A DNA stretch of 64,000 nucleotides from Catonia carolina (taxonomy: Eukaryota > Arthropoda > Insecta > Hemiptera > Achilidae): assembly GCA_035578175.1 (NCBI GenBank), contig JAQMRL010000010.1, positions 29,627,784-29,691,783 on the forward strand, read 5' to 3'. Below, piece after piece: positions 36,120 through 47,322 of the stretch. The notes beneath the pieces were generated by a model. The model made no database searches and was not told where the DNA came from. It was given only the letters and a program-made list of their open reading frames with translations. How positions within the stretch are numbered: position 1 is the first letter of the stretch; every line of letters starts with the position of its first letter. The translations under genes were made by a program, and so were the position numbers.

Positions 36120-36230
36120 ATGGGCATCTTTATTGCCCTCCTAGTTGCTGCCGTCACGATTATCGTGATTGTAGGCGCATCCGTTTGGATTTTCTTGAAA
36201 GTTATAAACATTACTAAATATCGTATTTGA
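36120..36230 (+). CDS. Tiny single-pass membrane protein, 36 aa
   Basis: Four bases after the previous stop. Begins MGIFIALLVAAVTIIVIVG, an almost wholly hydrophobic segment of about 25 residues, and ends LKVINITKYRI. Glycine at position 2 would allow N-myristoylation, but the context is weak. The 3' end overlaps the stop of the minus-strand gene at 36,214 by 17 bases, as in compact viral genomes. Function unknown. Confidence 0.45.
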   Translation: MGIFIALLVAAVTIIVIVGASVWIFLKVINITKYRI

Positions 36231-36954
36231 AACTGCATGTACTACTGTTATTATATCTTATAAAGGTAGTAGTTGTTTGCTGCTCTAAATCTTGTTTGGT
36301 GACAATGTGATACTTTCTCTCGTACACGGGCAGGAAGTAGAATCGCCAGTAGAAACTTTGCAAGTCCAGTTTGAGTGGCCGGTAGATTTGTAAAAAGGGA
36401 TCGAACAGAATATCGTCAAGTCTGGGCTTTGTGTTATATAGCTCCGTTACGCTCCTTGTCGCCGGAACCAAGATTGGCTTTCCGCTTCTATTCGTCCTAT
36501 GTATCGGCTCGGTAAAGAAGTATTTTCTCTTCCTCAATATCAGGTTCGGGGCTATCGACAACAGAAATTGTTCTGATTTTGTTTCTTCTTCTTCTTCTTC
36601 ATCATCATCATCGACGAGTACCTTGACGACTGTTGATGGTGGTGGTGGGGGTGGAGGTGACGAAGATGATGAAGGTAATGGATGTTTGTGTAACAGCGCT
36701 TTACTATTCACCTCGTACAGGTACCACGCATCGTAGTCGTCGTTGTTGTTGCTGTTGTCGTCGTTATCGTTGTCTGTGGTTTTTGTTACTGTTCCTTTGT
36801 TCACGTTCACAAAATTGATCGATTGCAAGACTTGGGAGCCGTTCATGCATGTTACTAGGATGTTATTGTTATTACGGCTTTGGGAAAATGCGATTCGGAT
36901 GATGTTGTCGACGGCACAACAGTCTGCCACGTGAGTGCAGTTCTCATATATCAT
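36214..36954 (-). CDS. Viral protein of unknown function, 246 aa, with acidic and poly-Pro linkers
   Basis: I choose the ATG at 36,954 (MIYENCTHVADCC), which overlaps the stop of the upstream minus-strand gene as ATGA. The longer frame to 37,035 would overlap that gene by 85 bases. The N-terminal 50 residues hold four Cys (NCTHVADCC, VTCMNGSQV), then an Asp/Asn-rich stretch, a Ser/Pro run (PSSSSSPPPPPPP) and an acidic block, and finally a folded-looking C-terminal part (RKRKYFFTEPIH, FYWRFYFLPVYERKYHIV). No membrane segment. Family not recognised. Confidence 0.55.
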   Translation of the reverse strand: MIYENCTHVADCCAVDNIIRIAFSQSRNNNNILVTCMNGSQVLQSINFVNVNKGTVTKTTDNDNDDNSNNNDDYDAWYLYEVNSKALLHKHPLPSSSSSPPPPPPPSTVVKVLVDDDDEEEEEETKSEQFLLSIAPNLILRKRKYFFTEPIHRTNRSGKPILVPATRSVTELYNTKPRLDDILFDPFLQIYRPLKLDLQSFYWRFYFLPVYERKYHIVTKQDLEQQTTTTFIRYNNSSTCSFKYDI

Positions 36955-37244
36955 TTTTTCTTTGCCTTGAAATCGGCCATTGTTGAACAGTACCTGGCCA
37001 GGTACCGCCTTATCTCGGCCAAATAGATTCGCCAATGTAGGTGGTTGTTTCCAGCCAAATGTATCGATTCGATTAATTTATACGCGTACACCAGGTTGTG
37101 GTCGGTCAAAAGCTGGGGGTGGTGGTAGACAAACCTTATCAGTTCCGACAACGATCGGTTCAGGTTATCAAGATACATCTCCACTTGCTTCTCATGGGTT
37201 CGGTATGTTTCGATGTTCTGTGTCATCAGCGACAGAATGTTCAT
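36951..37244 (-). CDS. Small helical viral protein, 97 aa
   Basis: Start at MNILSLMTQN, directly behind an attaaaaatg leader; an upstream in-frame ATG would run into the divergent gene. The sequence is amphipathic and helical throughout (QVEMYLDNLNRSLSELIRF, HWRIYLAEIRRYLARYC) with a basic end (FKAKKK). No known motif. Only 22 bases separate its start from that of the plus-strand gene at 37,267, so the two share a divergent promoter. Confidence 0.55.
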   Translation of the reverse strand: MNILSLMTQNIETYRTHEKQVEMYLDNLNRSLSELIRFVYHHPQLLTDHNLVYAYKLIESIHLAGNNHLHWRIYLAEIRRYLARYCSTMADFKAKKK

Positions 37245-37266
37245 TTTTAATTTAAAAATAAAAAAG
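37245..37266. promoter_or_regulatory. Short divergent A/T leader between two viral starts
   Basis: Twenty-two bases, almost all A and T (tttaatttaaaaataaaaaag), separate the two ATGs. Both genes thus carry the A-rich leader seen before most viral ORFs in the window. Any transcription start must lie within a gene or give nearly leaderless mRNAs. Confidence 0.4.
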
Positions 37267-38349
37267 ATGTTAAGCCGTATAGCTGTGGTGGTGGTAGTAG
37301 CGTTGATTGTAGTTTTCTTCGTCTTGAGGAAATACATACATCAAGAGAAAAGGTTAGCATTGTTGCTACCAGATCAGAAGTTGAAGGAGGAGGAGGCGTT
37401 GTTTGAGGCCGTTACTGCAAGGCCGAAGAATATATGTAACCAGGAGTTTGGCAAGCTTGTCAATGGAATATGTCAGTGCTTGTATCCGGATCTCATGACA
37501 AACAACTTTGTTGATGGCGATTGTACCCATCCTTCTAATCCAAATTTCAAAAGTATAGAATTGGTAACGAATGGTGGCGGTCATCTGTATAAGGATAATA
37601 TTCGATACACAGGCGTTTGTAGAAATCGGATGAAGCATTTTGAAGCTGGAAAATGTATCATGTCGAGGATCAGAGACGGTCTGTGTGTACACGGTCAGTT
37701 GGTGGAGGGAAAGTGTGAATGCAATAAAGGATACGAGCTGTTCAAAGATTACAACGAGTGTGTCAAGAAACCACAATCATGGAACGCCCGTAATCCGAGT
37801 CAGTATATTGAGGGTTGTAATCTTACTATGGGTTTCGTTCCGGTGCTTTGGAAGGACTATAAACTATGTACCAAACTCTTGAACGTTAGTACGATTTTCC
37901 AGCCCATAATGGTGGACGGGAAAACGACCTATTATATGTACGACAAACGACAAACTGATAAATTCTACGGTTTGGAAAATCTTCCCAAAAATAGGTTTTC
38001 TGTGGAAGTTAATGTCGATGACACACCTCTACCTAATTACAAACCAATCGAAAATAAAACCAGAGAGTCACTGCTTTTGCGTCATGTAATCGAGTCGCAG
38101 ATTATCGACTATCAGAATGAATATAACGAATCGTTCGATACGAGCGATTTGTTCGAGAAAATAACAAAAGATGGTGATAAAGGATGGACCCAGAGATTGA
38201 ACGATATCAACCTGTTTTCAAATCGCTACTTTCAATTTCGGCGTCAGTATCTTGGCCAAAGGAAGTATTTGCTGTTGTATAATAAGACGACAGGTGAGGG
38301 AGAGGTTACAGACGATCCAAATATATTGAAACAGTTAAAATCAGACTGA
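37267..38349 (+). CDS. Cys-rich viral membrane protein, PIF-like, 360 aa
   Basis: Start at MLSRIAVVVVVALIVVF behind aaataaaaaag; residues 4-21 form an N-terminal anchor, then a basic patch. The luminal/external part has about 14 Cys in the first half, in EGF-like or PIF-like spacings (CNQEF, GICQCLYPDL, DGDCTHP, CVHGQLVEGKCECNKGY, YIEGC). The second half is Cys-poor. An N-terminal anchor with CxC-YP motifs is the usual layout of PIF-1/2/3-type envelope proteins used for midgut entry by baculoviruses and nudiviruses. I cannot say which PIF, if any. A similar layout occurs at 61,234. Homology search or structure prediction would decide. Confidence 0.5.
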   Translation: MLSRIAVVVVVALIVVFFVLRKYIHQEKRLALLLPDQKLKEEEALFEAVTARPKNICNQEFGKLVNGICQCLYPDLMTNNFVDGDCTHPSNPNFKSIELVTNGGGHLYKDNIRYTGVCRNRMKHFEAGKCIMSRIRDGLCVHGQLVEGKCECNKGYELFKDYNECVKKPQSWNARNPSQYIEGCNLTMGFVPVLWKDYKLCTKLLNVSTIFQPIMVDGKTTYYMYDKRQTDKFYGLENLPKNRFSVEVNVDDTPLPNYKPIENKTRESLLLRHVIESQIIDYQNEYNESFDTSDLFEKITKDGDKGWTQRLNDINLFSNRYFQFRRQYLGQRKYLLLYNKTTGEGEVTDDPNILKQLKSD

Positions 38350-38796
38350 GAACTAATGTCAAAAAAAAAAACACAACCAGCAATATAAATTATATGAAAA
38401 TATTATACCAAGTTCCGAGATTGTTACCAAAAACTCTAGCCTGAAGCCGACACAAAACTCAAAAGGAGTGATTAATTAAATTTATATTACTGAGAGTCTG
38501 AGCAAAACTTAGACTATTAATAAAAATAATATTTTATTACCTTATACGGGAATTGAGATCCAGCAGATATCTAATATTATTTTTTCTCTAAAATGGTGGG
38601 GGTGATAATATAAAAAGTTAGTGTCTGACGTAAGAAAAAAGATAAACAAACCACCGGAATAAATAAGAAAAATAATTATTAACGAGTATGTAAGTGATGA
38701 AATCGGATGTTTGCCTCTTCCAACAAAGAAACCTGAGACACATAAAACTTTTACTTATTGGTGAAACACGAACTACAACATACATAATTATAAAAA

Positions 38797-38976
38797 ATGA
38801 TTGATAGTTTTTGTTCGCATTGTAGGAGACGAACCCAATCTAAACATTGTGTTGTCGTCGGCGTAAAAAAGGTTACCGCCATGTGCTTGGTGTGTAACGG
38901 AACCAAACAATTTTATGTCAGTAGTGAAAGAGATATCCAGCTGATCGACGACAGTAACAAAATGGATACAAATTAA
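38797..38976 (+). CDS. Small zinc-ribbon protein, 59 aa
   Basis: Begins MIDSFCSHCRRR behind ataattataaaaaatg. It has CxxC at residues 6-9 and CxxC at 30-33 separated by 20 residues, with a K/V-rich strand between and NGTKQFYV after the second pair. That matches the plan of small DUF5679-like zinc ribbons (CxxC, strand, CxxCG-T-K). Ends at taa after an acidic tail. It lies 450 bases after the Cys-rich membrane gene and is the last viral-looking ORF before the repeat array. A longer minus-strand frame covering it lacks such features and is rejected. Confidence 0.5.
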   Translation: MIDSFCSHCRRRTQSKHCVVVGVKKVTAMCLVCNGTKQFYVSSERDIQLIDDSNKMDTN

Positions 38977-40080
38977 TATATTATCATTTTTAAAATGTAT
39001 AAACACAGCGAAGACCAAAAAATAATTAAGAAGTAAAAATAAATTTAATAATCGATAGAAATAAAAGCCTTTAACATCGACCAACGTTTTTTGGTTTTAT
39101 TATTTTTATTTATTTTAATATAGTGATTTACTTTCTCCAACTGCGATACAACGAGTGAAAGATTCCTACAAAAATCCTAAAAATAAAATATTTCAAGTAG
39201 AGGATTATCTAATATAAAAAAGTAAAACCCGATCTACTACATTGAAGACACCATCAGCTATATTATCAGTTAGATTACTAACTATAGTTTTTTTTATTCA
39301 GCCGCTCGGTGATATACAAATGATGTCAAACTTTTTAGATGAAAAACGTGAAAACTGTTTACTTTTCAGCTTTTGATAGTAGGTATTCGAAATAGATTTT
39401 TTTTTGTTGTTTAATAACATTTTATTTATTGTTTATAATAATATTTATAGATTTTATTAATTTATTTACCGCCGATCTGACAAATTAAATGAACAACAAA
39501 GAACGAGCCCAAAATGAGGGAACGAATGCTGAAAAAAGTTTAGGAGATTTCAGTCGGACCAAAGTTTACTTATTTTGCTGTCACAGTTAATTTTCTGGTT
39601 GGTCTTAATTGGCGGAAATCGAAATAAGAAACAAATATGTATAAATAATACAATATAAAATAAAAATACCTGAATTTGCCGCCCGAGAATGACCGAAATA
39701 AATTGCATTATTCGAAAAACATAAAAAGGGAAAGATCGCACATACATGGTGGAGAATCATGATATATACTTTTTTGTCTCTGGCAGTAGAAACAATTTTA
39801 AATAAGCAGCTCGGTGGCGAAATTCGGTGATTTTTTTATCTATATATTATTATTCACTAACGAGACGTGTCAAAGAATACTAAAAAAAGTAATATTAACA
39901 TAAATATATTAACCAATATTAACATAAATATTTTTTTTGTCCAACACCGATTGCTGAGCTTCATGTATCTGGAATTGCTAAGGACTTTTAATTTTAATTA
40001 ATAAAAAGTAAAAAAAATTTGAAAAAAAAACGGAATGATACACGACAATAATTGAATATCTGAATTTCCTTAATTAACAA
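38977..40080. other. Gene-free AT-rich DNA
   Basis: No supported frame. The short motif gccgctcggt or cagctcggtg occurs at about 39,301 and 39,808 and again at 46,672, so both flanks of the array share sequence. Origin, viral or host, is unclear. Confidence 0.4.
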
Positions 40081-40689
40081 GTACTGAATTTGCTACGCTG
40101 TACTAAATTTGCTTTGCCGTTGCTTATCTAACAGCTTTCTGGATACCTGACTGCTCAGTATAATTTTTCAATAAATAATTTGGAACAATAACGAAAGTAT
40201 TAAAAGAAAATACTAGAACATTAAGATTTATATTTTAAAGTAAGCACATAAAATTTAAAGAAATTAGTTAAAAACTTTACAACAATGCATCGATGCCCTG
40301 GCTGCTTGACTGGTTATCTGACTGACTGCTTCTTTGCGTACCTGACTGCCTGACCAGTTACCTGATATCTGACTGTCTTTTTGTCGACTATCGACTAGTT
40401 ATCTGACTGCCTAGAACATTCAGATTCATTTTAAAGTAAACATATAAAATTTAAAGAAATCAGTTAAAAACACTATATAAAACCGAGTACAACAATACAT
40501 CGATGACCTGATTGCTTGACTGGTGATCTGACTGCCTGACTGCCTTCTGCTAGACAATCGACTGGTTATCTGACTGCTTCTCTAAATAACGGTCTGTTTA
40601 GTATAATTTTCAGAAAATAATTTGGACAATTACAAAAGAATTAAAAAAAAAATTATGGAAACAACTGAGATTATTTTTATTCTTTTAAC

Positions 40690-41490
40690 TTTGATGATGA
40701 TTAGGTCGTCAGCCAAAAGGCTGGTTTGAACCTGTAAAATTGCTAAGGTCCGTTTCGGGATCTAGGTTATTAAAAAATTAATACACTAAAGTTTACAATT
40801 ACAAATATTTACTACACTAAAAGATTACAAAATAAATAATTAAACTTATTATAATTAAGTAATACAATAAATGGTTTAATAGGTAATTCACTTAAAATAG
40901 ATAATAAACAATAAATAACTCACAATCACTTCAAAAGATTACACAAACATATAAAACACAGAAACTGAATTCACAAAAACTACACATTAACTTTACACAA
41001 TATCATACACTCACAAAGGCGGTATAACAATACCTCGAAATCGTTAACCTGAAATAACGTCCCGATAATCGCTCGACAAAGATCACACGAACACTATTGA
41101 CTGGACCGCGCTCGGGGGTCTCTTTATATAGCCTACTTATTTACAAAGATTGTTCGAGAAGAGGATAGAACAACATGCAAAAATAAAGTACAAAAATAAA
41201 TAACCTTTTATTAATGAATGCTAGTAAAATCCGTTGTAAATAAGTCAACAATAGATCTTTTGTAAATAGAAAACGTAAACAACCTACCGCCTCATAATAG
41301 CTGTACACGATACCCGACCTTTTACGATAGTTATTACAACTTTTATGAATAGACATACCTTTATAGTTATTATTGTGAAACTGTAATCTATTGTTGCTAT
41401 TGTGCATTGTTATTTTTATTATTCCTTTACTATTTTTATGAATGAAATTCTGGAACCTTCGCGAATCTTCTGGTCGAACCTGTCACAATA
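40690..41490 (-). mobile_element. Possible solo LTR inside the array
   Basis: On the minus strand it would start tgtgacaggttcgaccagaa and contains a TATA-like element with a GC-rich start region (tatataaagagaccccc at about 41,118-41,135). The other edge is near 40,690. The interrupted unit resumes on both sides. No internal retrotransposon sequence was found. The exact right and left ends and target duplication are not certain. Confidence 0.35.
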
Positions 41491-42239
41491 CTATAATACC
41501 GGGTGCAACAATGCATCGATGCCCTGACTGCATTACTGGTTATCTGCTAGACTATCGACTGGTTATCTGACAGCCCCGTTGTTTATCTGACTACGTCACT
41601 GGATACCTGACTGCTTAGTATAAATATAAATTAATAATTTCGCCAATTACTAAAGAATTAAAAGAAAATAATAGAAAATTAAGATTTATTTCAATTGTGG
41701 TGGGAATTATTTTTATTCTTTTAAAATAAGCAGATAAATAATAAAGAAATTCGTTAAAAATACTATAAAACCGAGTACAACAATTACATGCCCTGACCGC
41801 TTGCCTGGTTATCTGACTGCCTATCTGCTAGACTATCGACTGATTATCTGACAGCCCCTTTGTTTATCTGACCGCTTCACTGGATACCTGACTGCTTAGT
41901 ATAAATATAAATTAATAATTTCGCCAATTACTAAAGAATTAAAAGAAAATAATAGAAAATTAAGATTTATTTCAATTGTGGTGGGAATTATTTTTATTCT
42001 TTTAAAATAAGCAGATAAATAATAAAGAAATTCGTTAAAAATACTATAAAACCGAGTACAACAATTACATGCCCTGACCGCTTGCCTGGTTATCTGACTG
42101 CCTATCTGCTAGACTATCGACTGATTATCTGACAGCCCCGTTGTTTATCTGACCGCTTCACTGGATACCTGACTGCTTAGTATAAATTTAAATTAATAAT
42201 TTCGCCAATTACTAAAGAATTAAAAGAAAATAAAGGTGT

Positions 42240-44020
42240 ATTTCAATTATGGAAACAACTGGGACATTTATTTTTATTCTTTTAAAATAAGCACATAAAT
42301 ATTTAAAAGTTTATGAAGGGACAAATTTATTAATAAGAGAACATGAAGAATTTATATAAAAAAATAACCTAGGCTATTAACAATTTAAAAATTAAAATAA
42401 AACAACAGTTATGTCACTGAAATCAACATACGTCTATTCATTTTAACATAACAATATATATTATATTTTAAATAATCAAGAACGAATGTAGGACCTACTA
42501 CTTTCTTTGATTTTCAGTCCCACACTGAAATAATTTTTTATAATTCTTCTCCTTTACTCTAGTTGCTTAACAACGAGACTTTTGTTTGGATAAAATTTTA
42601 TTAATGTTAAATAATTTTGAATATTTAATATCAACCAGCTGGCTCTATTTATTTTCATACTTTAATAGACCAAAACATAAACACATCCAACTGTCAAGTC
42701 ATTTTTGTATCATTACAGTCTATGGTCCTTTTTTTATGCCAATGGAGTTTATCCCTCTTTTCAGATTAAGCCTGACTGAGGCTAAATTTCGGTCAAAAAA
42801 AATTCCTTAAATTCTTTTTTTAATTATGTGTCTGTCTAAGAATCGATAGAGGGGCGATTTTTCCTAGTAAAGAACTCAGGTAGATTTGTTTCAAGATATT
42901 CTCATTCGTAAGCTTTTATTTGCAATCTCAGATAAAATTTTTTGTACAAAATTCTAGCCGATTAGTTAAAGTTAATTGTTTTTCCAAATTTTTCTCATTT
43001 TTGTTAATTTCCAATGTTTTATTCAAAATTTCTTTTTTTAGTATTTTTCCCTAGATTTAAATTCGTATAATAATATAAATAAATAAAAGTTTAGTTGTAT
43101 TTTTTTTAGAATATTCAGATTTTTTTATTATTAAATTCTTTCGAAACCGCGTAGCTATCGATTTTTAGACGGAAACTTAAAGAGAAAAATTTTATTTGGT
43201 ATAAAAATATGTTTTGTTCATATATAATTACTATTAAGTTTAATTTGGTATTTTTTTAACGATAAATTATAAGTATCTATAACACACTAATTCTTTTTTT
43301 GATTTTTTAAAATATGTCTCTTGCACTCAGGAAAGAGAACTTAACGTTTTTTTTGTTATTTTGTAAAGATGAATTGCTTGTTTACAAAAGTTCTGTTTAT
43401 TTTTGTTTGACATATTTCTTTAATATGTTTTGGAATAAAGTAGTTCGTTTTAAATTCATTTTTCAGTGTCAGATTGTAATTTTTTTCTATCTATTGAACC
43501 GGCACGGAATTTCTCTAAATCTCACCCTCGCAGTATTTAAAGCGAGACTTACTATCATTTGAGCTATGTTAGTTGTTTTCACTGGGGTTGTCACAACCCC
43601 TGGGTCCAATTTCAGGTTCCGGTTGGATTCAAAACGTGGATGGTGGACGCCTCCATTTTTTTTAAGTTCCGGCGTCTTTGTGGGGTGAGCCGTTTTTCCC
43701 TTTTATTCGTTTTTGAGTGGGCCACTTTTGGAATTCTCCCGGTGGGGAATTACAATAGTGTTTCGCCCGCTCCGAAGTCTGGTGAAGGGGAAGATTCGGT
43801 TTTCGCCGCGGGGCGTTGTAACTACAAAAAATGTTATTTTCTTTTAAGTAAAATTTGGTAGTGTCGTTTCGACACACACGCTACAGCTTACAAAGATTGG
43901 TGCAATTCGCCGTGCTTTGTGTTAAAACATTTTAACACTACAAGACTCTCTCTTTTCACTACATAACACTACAAGATTGGTTTAGACACCTTGTGTCCAC
44001 AACGGCTTACATTACTAAAG
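42240..44020. other. Insertion interrupting the array, with a GC-rich 430-bp core
   Basis: Unit sequence stops near 42,240 and resumes near 44,010 (attactaaagaattaaaag). The core at 43,500-43,930 is far richer in G+C than its surroundings, holds a 100-codon frame without known similarity, and is followed by a perfect hairpin (gtgtcg ttt cgacac, 43,861-43,875). Probably a transposable element or LTR; not identified. Confidence 0.35.
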
Positions 44021-45975
44021 AATTAAAAGAAAATAATAGAAGATTAAGATTTATTTCAATTATGGAACCAACTGGGACAAAATTTTTTATTCTTTTTTAA
44101 TAAGCACATAATATATAAAGAAATTAATTAAAAATACTATAAAACCGAGTACAACAATTACCTGCCCTGACTGTATTACTGGTTATCTGACTGCCTGCTG
44201 CCTATCTGCTAGACTATCGACTGATTATCTGACTGCCCCGTTGTTTATCTGACTGTTTCACTGGATGCCTGACTGCTTAGTATAAATTTAAATAAATAAT
44301 TTCGCCAATTACTTAAGAGTTAAAAGAAAATAATAGAAGATTAAGATTTATTTCAATTATGGATCCAACTGGGACAAAATTTTTTATTCTTTTTTAATAA
44401 GCACATAATATATAAAGAAATTAGTTAAAAATACTATAAAACCGAGTACAACAATTACCTGCCCTGACTGTATTACTGGTTATCTGACTGCCTGCTGCCT
44501 ATCTGCTAGACTATCGACTGATTGTCTGACTGCCCCGTTGTTTATCTGACTGTTTCACTGGATGCCTGACTGCTTAGTATAAATTTAAATAAATAATTTC
44601 GCCAATTACTTAACAGTTAAAAGAAAATAATAGAAGATTAAGATTTATTTCAATTATGGATCCAACTGGGACAAAATTTTTTATTCTTTTTTAATAAGCA
44701 CATAATATATAAAGAAATTAGTTAAAAATACAATAAAACCGAGTACAACAATTACCTGCCCTGACTGTATTACTGGTTATCTGACTGCCTGCTGCCTATC
44801 TGCTAGACTATCGACTGATTATCTGACTGCCCCGTTGTTTATCTGACTGTTTCACTGGATGCCTGACTGCTTAGTATAAATTTAAATAAATAATTTCGCC
44901 AATTACTTAAGAGTTAAAAGAAAATAATAGAAGATTAAGATTTATTTCAATTACGGAACCAACTGGGACATTTTTTTATTATTTTTTAATAAGCACATAA
45001 AATATAAAGAAATTAGTTAAAAATACTATAAACCCGAGTACAAAAATACATCAGTTGCCTGACCGCTTGACTAGTTATCTGACTGTCTGAGTGACTATCT
45101 GTCAGACTATCGACTGGTTATCTGACTGCTTCTTCGGCCGCCGATATTCCAAGTGAAAGGACATAGAAAATATTAACTGATTTTGTATTGACACCCGATT
45201 GGATAATCACTTTTTTCCTCTATCAAACTTAGTAATCTGGTGATCTGACTGCCTTACTGCCTAACTGCATACCTGACTGCCTGACCGGTTATCTGAAAAC
45301 CTGACTGCTTTTCTGTCGATTATCGACTGGGTATCTGACTGCCTCGTTGCTTATCTGACTGTTTTTTGGATAACTGTCTGCTTAGTATAATTTTCAAAAT
45401 ATAATTTCGATCAATTACAAAAGAATCAAAAGAAAATGAAGATTTATTTTTATTATGGAATCAATTGGGGGAATTTTTATTCCTTTAAAGTAAGCAGATA
45501 AAATATAAAGATATTAATTAAAAATACTATAAAACCGTGTAGAATAATACATCGATTCCCCGACTGTTTGACTGGTTATCTGTTCTGCTGACTGCTACCT
45601 GACTGCTTAGTATAAATTTAAATAAATAATTTGGACCAATTACAAATGAATTAAAAGAAAATACTAGAAATTAAGATTTATCTTAATTACGGAACCAAAT
45701 GAGAAAATTTCTTAATTTTTAAAACAAGCAGATAAAATTTAAAGAAATAAGTTAAAAATACTAAAAAACCGAGTACAAAAATGCATCGGTGGCCTGACCG
45801 CTTGACTAGTTATCTGACTGTCTGAGTGACTATCTGTCAGACTATCGACTGGTTATCTGACTGCTTCTTCGGACGCCGATATGCCAAGTGAAAGGACATA
45901 GAAAAGATTAACTGATTTTGCATTGACACCCGAATGGATAAATCACTTTTTTCCTCAATCAAACTTAGTAATTAT

Positions 45976-47322
45976 TATTATTATTATTATTAATCCCTCT
46001 CTCTTGTTAAGCTTTTTGGTGGTTTATAAATAACAAACAAGAGTAAAACAATTCAAAAAATATATAAAAACAAAATAATAATTTTGGCACCCGTACACTT
46101 TTTGGTATTTCTGAAACTTTTCAAAACAATTTTAGGTGTAAAGACAGTTGTTACAAAATTTTGAAATTTCTACGCTATATCGCTGTTGAAGACAAAATCT
46201 GAAGCCTACTAATTTTTACTTTTAATGTTTTAATTTATGAATTTATTGTTTTTACTGTTATTAGTATTTATAACTCCTATTGTGGTCGTTAATAACCATT
46301 AGAAGTTGATGCGACCTTTATAAATAAAAAAAAATAAATAAAATAATAATTAAAATACTACAACAGTTTACCGTAAAAAAATAAAAAAACATAATAAATG
46401 AAAAAACCCGATTCGTATGGCGTATTGGAAAACCAATGTTTTTTTCGCTATAATTAATTATTAGTTTAACCGATTTCATCTATTTCCGAAATTAAGATAT
46501 ATAGTTTATAAAATAAATAAAATTAATAATAAAATTCTTGAGTTTAGTGTCTGGGGATCGCCGACAACATTATATTAATTGGATGACCATCGGCAAATAA
46601 AAAGAAGAAAACCACGCTTCGCATTGTGATTTATCAATATCAGTCGAAATTCATAATATATTTTGTTTAGCCGCTCGGTATCATTTGATTTTAAAGTAAT
46701 AAAAAACGGATTGTTGTATCCGAGAAACCTTAAAAATAGATTTCAATAAAAATAATCCACAAAATTGAAATTTATCCAATGAACACGAAAGAATATAGCC
46801 GGTATAATTAAAATTTGGTTTTTTAAAAAAAGTTAAAAAATATTATTCAACGAACAACATAGATAATCGCTTACACTTTTTAATAGCAAAACATATTTAG
46901 TAGAAAAACTTATAACAAGATCATAGTGTGAATGAAATTATGCATAGTTAAATCTTAAGAAAATTCAAGTCCAAATATTATTCGTAGAATTTAAGTGTGA
47001 GTACGAGAACTATTCATGTAAGTAGACGAATATATTAAAAGAAATTTAAAAACATTAGTAATCTGTGTATGAAAGTGGGTGAATTTTGTTGTATTTTATT
47101 AACCTGAGAATTTTCATTAAAAAATCCAATCATTATTATTGACTATAATTAGAAACAAAATTGAAGGGAAGTGATTAGAGAATTAAGACCGAACGGAAAC
47201 CATCTCAAACCAGCATTGATAAAAATTTAGAAAAGTATGAGCATGGAAAGTTTATATCACAGAACCAATTATGTCTTATAGTAAAGCGGAGAGTTTGTCA
47301 TTTTCTTCCACAATACAACCCG
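45976..47322. other. Gene-free AT-rich DNA with a SINE B2 tail
   Basis: At about 46,275-46,340 the sequence gtggtcgttaataaccatta and agttgatgcgacc, followed by an A-rich end, matches the tail of the SINE at 33,690 (reverse). A host SINE here argues that this segment is nuclear DNA lying between the two viral islands. No gene. Confidence 0.45.

Larger units (their letters stand above)
40081..45975. repeat. Tandem satellite-like array, unit about 281-297 bp
   Basis: Units carry a run of about 20-bp subrepeats (gactggttatctgactgc), then gactgcttagtataaat, an AT-rich spacer with aagaattaaaagaaaata, and aaccgagtacaacaat. Measured starts at 41,791 and 42,072 (period 281) and at 44,165, 44,462 and 44,759 (period 297). 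Older units lie at 40,290-40,640 and 45,050-45,900, where a larger 735-bp repeat is also seen (cttcttcgg(c/a)cgccgatat at about 45,127 and 45,865). The array is broken by insertions at 40,690-41,490 and about 42,240-44,020. No coding frame. Confidence 0.7.

Noticed and set aside
36431..36934. Plus-strand frames with Ser and Gly runs
   Set aside because: Antisense shadows of the minus-strand gene at 36,214; the runs reflect its Asp/Glu and Pro codons.
38788..39084. 98-aa minus-strand frame
   Set aside because: Covers the plus-strand zinc ribbon ORF, which has a clear motif and leader; the minus frame has neither.
43559..43861. 100-aa frame in the GC-rich island
   Set aside because: High GC lowers stop frequency; no motif, no leader and no similarity that I can see.
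40081..45975. CRISPR array
   Set aside because: Repeats are long, diverged and tandem without unique spacers, and the context is a eukaryotic genome.
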